Assembly (NCBI GenBank): GCA_910589015.1 | Contig: CAJUSA010000020.1 | Location: 1-29,570 of the forward strand | Direction of reading: 5' to 3' | From: an uncultured Christensenellaceae bacterium | GTDB lineage: Bacteria; Bacillota; Clostridia; Christensenellales; Borkfalkiaceae | DNA: 29,570 nucleotides | Shown here: one piece after another, positions 25,630 through 29,570 of the stretch | Layout: each line of letters starts with the position of its first letter | Position numbering within the stretch: the stretch's first letter is position 1 | Made by a program: the position numbers and the translations under genes | The notes under the pieces: model-generated | What the model was told of the DNA's origin: nothing | Seen by the model: the letters and a program-made list of their open reading frames with translations, nothing else | Database searches by the model: none

Positions 25630-25635
25630 ATTATA
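25630..25635 (-). promoter_or_regulatory. Extended -10 promoter of the glycan operon
   Basis: On the minus strand the sequence reads TGGTATAAT, an extended -10 element with a consensus TATAAT at 25635-25630. No good -35 hexamer is present at 17 bases, which suits a promoter that needs an activator. The predicted start is near 25623, giving a leader of about 75 bases that holds the two hairpins. Confidence 0.55.
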
Positions 25636-25661
25636 CCATTACAAAATCCCAATTTCTACAC

Positions 25662-25690
25662 AAATAGTCCGATCTTTTCACTAAATAGTC
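25662..25690. promoter_or_regulatory. Direct repeats, candidate AraC-family operator
   Basis: AAATAGTC occurs at 25662-25669 and again at 25683-25690, exactly 21 bases (two helical turns) apart. This spacing and same-strand orientation are typical of AraC-family half-sites. The proximal copy ends just upstream of where the -35 of the operon promoter would lie, and the distal copy ends eight bases before the -35 of the regulator's own promoter. Confidence 0.55.
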
Positions 25691-25698
25691 ATATTTCA

Positions 25699-25727
25699 TT
25701 GTAAATTTTAGAAAATCATGTTATAAT
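25699..25727 (+). promoter_or_regulatory. Promoter of the AraC-family gene
   Basis: TTGTAA (25699-25704), a 17-base spacer and TATAAT (25722-25727) make a good vegetative promoter. Transcription would start near 25734, only about three bases before the ATG, leaving almost no leader. Confidence 0.55.
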
Positions 25728-25736
25728 TTCCAAGCT

Positions 25737-26594
25737 ATGGAAAATTTGTTCTTTTGTTTTTTCAAACATGAAAAGCTACCCGTTACGGAATATACGCACC
25801 CGTATACCAACCCCGCTCCAATGCACACCCATAATTTTTTCGAATTTTTAGTTCCGATCGAAGGAAATATAGAAAATATTTATAAAGGAACAACGCAAAC
25901 ACTATCGCCGGGCGAACTTCTTCTGTTGCGTCCGAACGATGAGCACGCGCTATCGATCCCGAACAACACAAAGCATCTGCATCGGGACGTTTACGTCTGG
26001 CCCGAAAAAATGCAAAAAATCTGCGCTACCCTTTCCGCTGATCTTTACGATAAAATCATGTCTGCCGACGAGCCGCTACATTTCAACATTGGTATGAAAA
26101 AACTGCAAATCCTGCAAGAGCAACTCAATCAATTCGATTCAGAAAAGGCGGATATCATTGACTACGAAAGTTATCACACCTGTATCGTGTTCGAATTACT
26201 CGGCTTTTATATCGACCACCAGATTCAACATATATCCTCTCTGCCTGAATGGCTGCAAACCCTTCTTTCCCTGCTCAATCAACCCGAAGTCATGGCGTTG
26301 CCGATCGACGATATCATCGCCCTGACAAATTACAGCCGCGGCTACGTTTACGATACATTCAAGCACTACACGGGCAAATCGATCGGGAGATATCTCACGG
26401 AAAACAGAATGAACTATTCCGTGATTTTGCTTGCCGATACCGATATGCCGATATCGAGGATCGCCACAAAGCTCGGATACGATTCGCAAAACAGTTTTAC
26501 CCGTAACTTTCAGGATCAATTCGGCATCACTCCCGCAAGCTGGCGCAAACGTAACCGTTCCAAATCGTCCGACGATAAAAATATTTTTTCATGA
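25737..26594 (+). CDS. AraC-family transcriptional regulator of the glycan operon
   Basis: A 285-residue regulator. The N-terminal cupin-like sugar-sensing domain includes MHTHNFFEFLVP (about 28-39), GELLLLRPNDEHAL and HRDVYVW. The C-terminal DNA-binding domain has two helix-turn-helix units: DDIIALTNYSRGYVYDTFKHYTG (about 190-212) and ISRIATKLGYDSQNSFTRNFQDQFG (about 238-262), ending with TPASWRKR. It is divergent from the glycan operon and probably activates it in response to a released sugar, binding the direct repeats in the 188-base intergenic region. No ribosome site precedes the ATG; the predicted transcript starts about three bases upstream. No in-frame ATG exists before residue 28, and starting there would cut the cupin domain. 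Confidence 0.92.
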   Translation: MENLFFCFFKHEKLPVTEYTHPYTNPAPMHTHNFFEFLVPIEGNIENIYKGTTQTLSPGELLLLRPNDEHALSIPNNTKHLHRDVYVWPEKMQKICATLSADLYDKIMSADEPLHFNIGMKKLQILQEQLNQFDSEKADIIDYESYHTCIVFELLGFYIDHQIQHISSLPEWLQTLLSLLNQPEVMALPIDDIIALTNYSRGYVYDTFKHYTGKSIGRYLTENRMNYSVILLADTDMPISRIATKLGYDSQNSFTRNFQDQFGITPASWRKRNRSKSSDDKNIFS

Positions 26595-26780
26595 CGGAAT
26601 TCAAAATTTATTTCGAGTATTAGAACAAACATAGTTCCGCACATATACAGTGCGGGACTATGTTTATAATGCGACAAAAAAATTGCAGAAATTTTTATCG
26701 TAGCATACCCCAAAACGGGCTTTCCCGTGGCTATTAGTTGAAGGGCGTAAATGCTCTAACTTAATCAAGGGAGGTCAACC
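26595..26780. other. Gap between regulator and Rep-element module
   Basis: No gene is seen. It holds the hairpin at 26627-26665, a short dyad ACGGG/CCCGT (26715-26728), and an A/T-rich stretch. AAGGGAGGT just before 26781 is a strong ribosome site for the next gene. No convincing promoter with both elements was found. Confidence 0.5.
26627..26665 (+). terminator. Hairpin after the AraC-family gene
   Basis: AAACATAGTTCCGCAC (26627-26642) pairs with GTGCGGGACTATGTTT (26650-26665), a 16-pair stem with one G-U pair and a seven-base loop. The following TATAATG is only weakly T-rich, so this is a moderate candidate for the terminator of the regulator gene. It marks the border between the glycan locus and the mobile-element module. 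Confidence 0.55.
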
Positions 26781-27089
26781 ATGTTGACGTTAAAACAAAT
26801 TCGGGATGATCTGAAGGACATCCGCTACTACTATTCGCGCAGGGAAGCCTTCGAGCAGGGTTTCCGCGTGGTAGGCACAAACGATATCGTAGGCAAAACC
26901 AAACGATACAATACTGTGATGCAGTCCGCGCCTACCAGACTGTACGATATCTATGTCGGTCTGTACGCGCGAAATCTCACGCAGGAGGCTCTGTCGATTG
27001 AGATGTGCTACACGCCTGAGTATATCCAGATACTCAACAAGCGGCTGTTGCTGTACTTGCAGAAAGCGCTTTCGGAGGAACGGGCATAA
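26781..27089 (+). CDS. Sigma-70 region 4-like/ArpU-like small HTH protein, copy 1
   Basis: A 102-residue protein. The N-terminal half is helical and charged (IRDDLKDIRYYYSRREAFEQGF); the second half (APTRLYDIYVGLYARNLTQEALSIEMCYTPEYIQILNKRLLLYLQKAL) reads as a helix-turn-helix of the sigma region 4 type, quoted here as one continuous region around residues 50-97. Small proteins of this kind are found in Bacillota phages and integrative elements and probably control element genes. It has a strong ribosome site (AGGGAGGT) and ATG. It is a paralogue of the next gene, with which it overlaps by four bases. Confidence 0.6.
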   Translation: MLTLKQIRDDLKDIRYYYSRREAFEQGFRVVGTNDIVGKTKRYNTVMQSAPTRLYDIYVGLYARNLTQEALSIEMCYTPEYIQILNKRLLLYLQKALSEERA

Positions 27090-27388
27090 CGATTCAAGAG
27101 ATACGCAATGATTTGCGGGCGATCAAATACTATTATTCCAAGCAGAAAGAGTTTGAGAAAGCGGTGGAGACGGTCGGAGAGAGCAAGATCGTGGAAACAG
27201 TCAAGCGATACAATCAAGCGGTTACAAACGCCCCTCCGCGGCTCTATAAGGTGTACATCGAGCTGTACGTTCATAACAACACGCAGGAGACGGTATCCTT
27301 TGATTGGGATTGTTGCGTGGAGTATATCAGGCGGCTCAATAAGCAGTTGTGCATCTTTCTTTTAGAATACTTCAAAGGGGAAAACTGA
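27086..27388 (+). CDS. Sigma-70 region 4-like small HTH protein, copy 2, probable ATA start
   Basis: A paralogue of the preceding gene: TIQEIRNDLRAIKYYYS aligns with TLKQIRDDLKDIRYYYS, and APPRLYKVYIELYVHNNTQETVS aligns with the copy-1 HTH, so both span about 100 residues. The alignment reaches upstream of the first standard start codon, a TTG at 27113 that matches a conserved Leu. The only codon matching the paralogue's start is ATA at 27086, seven bases after GGAGG and overlapping the stop of copy 1 as ATAA. I therefore place the start there with caution. It is in the -1 frame relative to copy 1, so a frameshift fusion is a less likely alternative. Probable role: regulator of the mobile element. 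Confidence 0.55.
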   Translation: MTIQEIRNDLRAIKYYYSKQKEFEKAVETVGESKIVETVKRYNQAVTNAPPRLYKVYIELYVHNNTQETVSFDWDCCVEYIRRLNKQLCIFLLEYFKGEN

Positions 27389-27389
27389 C

Positions 27390-27635
27390 ATGGAAAAGGA
27401 TTACGATTTTTTATACGAAGCAAACAACGTTTACAGGACGAAGAACTATATCGTCAAGCAGATTATCGGCGTGCGGTGCAGCGAGCAGGAGAACAACGTG
27501 ATGTTCAGCTTTGATACGTACTACCGCCGCACGGCGAAGCGGAATAGGATTTACGAGAAACATTTCCGTGAGCGCAAGAACAAGGACGGGCGGCGTTTGC
27601 TTACCACCATGTATGCCCGTACCTATGTGGAATAG
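27390..27635 (+). CDS. Hypothetical 81-residue protein of the Rep element
   Basis: I do not recognise this family. It begins at ATG one base after the previous stop, with AAAGGGG nine bases upstream, and ends two bases before the Rep gene, so it is clearly part of the same operon. The sequence is rich in Lys, Arg and Tyr (TYYRRTAKRNRIYEKHFRER), suggesting a basic, possibly nucleic-acid-binding protein. No signal peptide, membrane span or cysteine cluster is visible. The start MEKDYDFLYEANNVYRTKNY is likely correct. Confidence 0.6.
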   Translation: MEKDYDFLYEANNVYRTKNYIVKQIIGVRCSEQENNVMFSFDTYYRRTAKRNRIYEKHFRERKNKDGRRLLTTMYARTYVE

Positions 27636-27637
27636 CC

Positions 27638-28693
27638 ATGCCTTTCCCCGAATGTAAAGTATATTTTGACGGAAGTCATTATATCGCTATTCCGCATACG
27701 GAAAAGCATTACCGTCCACGTCCGAAGAAAAAGGAAGAACTTATTACGGTCAGGGACGACAATGCAAGCGAGTTTCCCGTCGAATCTACCGAAGTAATAC
27801 CGAATGTAAATAGCGCACCGCAGAATGGCGATGCGCTTTCGCCGTTGGAACAAATAGAGGTATCGGGCATACGGGAAAAACCCAAACAGCCCGCGAATAT
27901 CTTGCAACCGAATGAGCGGCTTATGACGAAGAAAGAGTTGTTCAACGAGCTGTATCAGCAGTATCTCCATTTGAAGAAAAGCGAACGGCGGGAAAAGCTC
28001 ATGACGGCTTTACGTCCGCACTTTAAGACGGACAATGCGGTGAAGAACTATGTAGACAGTAATATCGAACGCAAACGGCGCAATCTGATTATGCGGCATA
28101 TTCGTTTGACGAGGAAAGTCAATTTACAGACGTTTAACTACTTCGTAACTTTTACCTTCAACGGAAAACTTCATACCGAGGAAAGTTTCCGCAAAGGCTT
28201 GAAAAAGACGCTTGCTAACTTCGCCTCTCGGAAGGGTTGGAAGTACGTCGGCGTATGGGAGCGTTCTCCCGAAAAGCAACGGTTGCACTTTCACGGATTG
28301 TTTTACATTCCCAAAGGAACAATGCCGGGGCTGTTGTTAGAAAAGAGCGATTACAGTTTCAAAAGCCACCGCAGACAGATCACGGTGCAGAACACCTATT
28401 TCAACGAACGGTTCGGTCGTTCCGATTTCGAGAAGATAGATGATTATACTATGCTTGGTAATTCGGTTGCATATCTTATGAAGTATCTTGAAAAGACGGG
28501 AGAGAAGATCGTTTACAGTAAGGGGCTGCCGCAATACTTTATCTCGGATATCATGGAGGACGACATTGTAACGACAATCGGCTTGGAGGATAAAAAGCTG
28601 TTATTATTCGATGACTTTGAATGTTGGGATGAGGGCGTAAGCGTCGGCAAAGTCAACGCCGATACGATTGCACAACTGCGAAAAAGCAACTGA
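27638..28693 (+). CDS. HUH-type replication-initiation (Rep) protein
   Basis: A 351-residue protein. The first 110 residues look disordered and low in conservation. A helical piece follows (LFNELYQQYLHLKKSERREK), then the HUH endonuclease core: FNYFVTFTFNGKL (about 165-178), WKYVGVWERSPEKQ, then RLHFHGLF (about 214-221), whose His-Phe-His coordinates the metal, and VAYLMKYLEKTG (about 275-286), whose Tyr is the candidate nucleophile for nicking. It resembles the replication-associated ORF2/G2P-type proteins of filamentous phages and small rolling-circle elements. It would nick an origin to start rolling-circle replication or transfer of the element. It is the last gene of the four-gene set; candidate origin structures lie at the window end. 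An alternative later start at MTKKELF (about residue 95) cannot be excluded. Confidence 0.78.
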   Translation: MPFPECKVYFDGSHYIAIPHTEKHYRPRPKKKEELITVRDDNASEFPVESTEVIPNVNSAPQNGDALSPLEQIEVSGIREKPKQPANILQPNERLMTKKELFNELYQQYLHLKKSERREKLMTALRPHFKTDNAVKNYVDSNIERKRRNLIMRHIRLTRKVNLQTFNYFVTFTFNGKLHTEESFRKGLKKTLANFASRKGWKYVGVWERSPEKQRLHFHGLFYIPKGTMPGLLLEKSDYSFKSHRRQITVQNTYFNERFGRSDFEKIDDYTMLGNSVAYLMKYLEKTGEKIVYSKGLPQYFISDIMEDDIVTTIGLEDKKLLLFDDFECWDEGVSVGKVNADTIAQLRKSN

Positions 28694-28703
28694 CAAAAAA
28701 GCA

Positions 28704-28732
28704 TTGACAAGAAAACATAATTATGCTATAAT
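28704..28732 (+). promoter_or_regulatory. Consensus promoter of the toxin-antitoxin pair with internal operator
   Basis: TTGACA (28704-28709), exactly 17 bases, TATAAT (28727-28732): a full consensus vegetative promoter. The spacer contains the perfect palindrome CATAATTATG (28716-28725), well placed as an operator through which the antitoxin or the complex would repress the promoter. Confidence 0.8.
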
Positions 28733-28772
28733 AATGACACGAATGGAATATAATATATTTGGAGGTGGTTTT

Positions 28773-29033
28773 ATGCCGCAGATTATTCCGATCAGAGATT
28801 TAAGAGATACGACGAAGTTATCCGAAATGTGCAATGCAACCAACGAGCCGATTTACGTTACGAAGAACGGTTACGGCGATATGGTGATCATGAGCATGGC
28901 GGCTTACGAACAACAGCTTGCGCGCATCGATATGTATTCCAAAATCATGGAAGGAAAGGCGCAGGCTGATAACGGGCAATTATCGGACGGTCCCTCGGTG
29001 ATGGCAAAATTGAGAGGAAAGTATGTCAAATAA
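28773..29033 (+). CDS. Phd/YefM-type antitoxin
   Basis: An 86-residue antitoxin. The N-terminal DNA-binding fold is recognisable: IPIRDLRDTTKLSEMCNATNEPIYVTKNGYGDMVIMSMAAYEQ (about 5-47), the hallmark order being I-P-I-R-D-L, then EPIYVTKNG and VIMSMAAYE. The C-terminal 35 residues, which would wrap the toxin, are variable. I start at ATG 28773 behind GGAGGTGG; the longer frame upstream runs through the promoter and cannot be real. The end overlaps the toxin start by 11 bases, the usual coupled order. It probably neutralises the toxin and represses the operon at CATAATTATG. Confidence 0.88.
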   Translation: MPQIIPIRDLRDTTKLSEMCNATNEPIYVTKNGYGDMVIMSMAAYEQQLARIDMYSKIMEGKAQADNGQLSDGPSVMAKLRGKYVK

Positions 29034-29370
29034 GTTCTCATACTATCTGACACCCCTTGCCGAACAGGATATTGATTCGGCATTGGACTACATAGCCAAT
29101 CAGCTTTGCAACGGACAAGCCGCAAGCGATTTGTTCGCCAAGATCGAAAATGCAATCAAAAATATTTGCACATTCCCCTATTCGTCTGCAGATTGCACTT
29201 ATTTTCTTGTGAGTGATGAGAACATACGCCATGTCTTAATAGACAACTATGTATTGATTTACGAAATAAAAGAACAGGCGAAGCAGATCAATATCCTTCG
29301 GTTTCGCTATACGAGAATGGATTTGACGCAGCTACAATTAAGAAACGAAGAAAAGCACGATAACGATTAA
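29023..29370 (+). CDS. ParE/RelE-superfamily toxin
   Basis: A 115-residue toxin of the RelE/ParE fold: YYLTPLAEQDIDSALDYIAN (about 6-25), AASDLFAKIENAIKNICTFP (about 33-52) and RHVLIDNYVLIYEIKEQ with the later ILRFRYTRMD. The ParE branch poisons gyrase and the RelE branch cleaves mRNA on ribosomes; the order of motifs and the length do not decide between them. It overlaps the antitoxin by 11 bases and would stabilise the mobile element by addiction. No ribosome site of its own is clear, consistent with translational coupling. Confidence 0.85.
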   Translation: MSNKFSYYLTPLAEQDIDSALDYIANQLCNGQAASDLFAKIENAIKNICTFPYSSADCTYFLVSDENIRHVLIDNYVLIYEIKEQAKQINILRFRYTRMDLTQLQLRNEEKHDND

Positions 29371-29414
29371 CTGAAAAATAACGGCATTAAAAAACGAGTC
29401 AAAATCGGGATACC

Positions 29415-29476
29415 GCGCGACGGAATGAGCGGGCGGATCGCCAAGCGGTTTAGCGGCGAACGCCCGCCCGTCGCGC
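29415..29476. repeat. Long imperfect hairpin downstream of the toxin gene
   Basis: Left arm: GCGCGACGG (29415-29423), GCGGGCG (29429-29435), CGCC (29439-29442). Right arm: GGCG (29455-29458), CGCCCGC (29461-29467), CCGTCGCGC (29468-29476). That is 20 paired bases, with a five-base bulge on the left only, a 3x2 internal loop and a 12-base apex. It is followed by T-rich DNA. It may be a bidirectional terminator or a single-stranded folding signal of the Rep element. Confidence 0.6.
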
Positions 29477-29525
29477 TCTTGATTTTCGTATTTTCAGCAG
29501 TTGGTTCAGTTGCGTTGCGGCGTGT

Positions 29526-29570
29526 GCTGGTCCGCGGCGGCGAAGCCGCCGCGCTTGTATCAAGACCAGC
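29526..29570. repeat. Cloverleaf-like inverted repeat at window edge, candidate replication origin
   Basis: Outer arms GCTGGTC (29526-29532) and GACCAGC (29564-29570) enclose two inner hairpins: CGCGGCGGC/GCCGCCGCG (29533-29553, GAA loop) and CTTG/CAAG (29554-29564, TAT loop), sharing one base with the outer arm. Such folded, nickable structures are typical of origins used by HUH Rep proteins, and one is encoded 0.8 kb upstream. The structure is cut by the window end, so its full extent is unknown. The 97 bases before it (29477-29525 included) show no gene. Confidence 0.5.

Noticed and set aside
25549..25736. Riboswitch or T-box in the operon leader
   Set aside because: The leader of about 75 bases is too short and no conserved motif is recognised; only the two hairpins can be supported.
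27638..28693. Conjugative relaxase
   Set aside because: The single H-x-H motif, size and Y-x-x-x-Y region fit phage/plasmid Rep proteins better; no mobilisation partner or coupling protein is present.
29415..29476. Integron attC site
   Set aside because: The asymmetric hairpin is suggestive, but no RYYYAAC/GTTRRRY end boxes are present and no integrase or cassette array is visible.

Overview
The window looks like chromosomal DNA of an uncultured gut-type Clostridia (Bacillota). This is inferred from strong AGGAGG ribosome binding sites, TTG/ATG starts, four lipoproteins with clostridial L-x-A-C/L-A-G-C lipoboxes, cysteine-pair 'YYxC' modules on surface proteins, and mid-range GC. No rRNA or tRNA gene is present to fix the taxon.

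Most of the window (about 367-25548, all minus strand) is one very long, tightly packed glycan-utilisation operon. It is read from a divergent promoter region next to an AraC-family regulator (25737-26594, plus strand). Transcription order is: a membrane-anchored, circularly permuted GH3; an ABC solute-binding lipoprotein; two sugar permeases; a GH43-like lipoprotein; a CBM9/DOMON-like lipoprotein; and a giant 1688-residue lipoprotein with three tandem 317-residue lectin-like repeats. A GC-rich hairpin at 10270-10297 follows, and after it come five glycosidases without signal peptides: GH3, GH2, GH78 alpha-L-rhamnosidase, GH36 alpha-galactosidase and a GH27/GH36-like TIM-barrel enzyme. Surface proteins would bind and trim a rhamnose/galactose-containing plant glycan or glycoside, the ABC importer would take up oligosaccharides, and the cytoplasmic enzymes would dismantle them. 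No importer ATPase is encoded here; Bacillota commonly share one MsmK/MsmX-type ATPase among such importers. No monosaccharide catabolic genes are visible.

The operon is flanked by mobile-element DNA. On the left (105-380) is the C-terminal remnant of a serine recombinase, containing a perfect 14-bp stem hairpin with U-rich flanks that could terminate the operon. On the right (26781-29370, plus strand) is a small-element module: two tandem sigma-like HTH proteins, the second apparently starting at ATA; an unknown 81-residue protein; an HUH-type Rep protein; and a Phd/YefM-ParE/RelE-type toxin-antitoxin pair with a consensus promoter. The last 160 bases hold a long imperfect hairpin and a cloverleaf-like inverted repeat cut by the window edge, a candidate origin or end of the Rep element. 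Both window edges carry the 10-mer GGTTCAGTTG in opposite orientations.

The most unusual features are the repeat-bearing giant lipoprotein, the permuted GH3 with its zinc-ribbon-like module and C-terminal membrane anchor, the two mutually exclusive hairpins in the operon leader next to 21-bp-spaced direct repeats, and the ATA-start paralogue. All family calls are by eye from sequence; no search was run.
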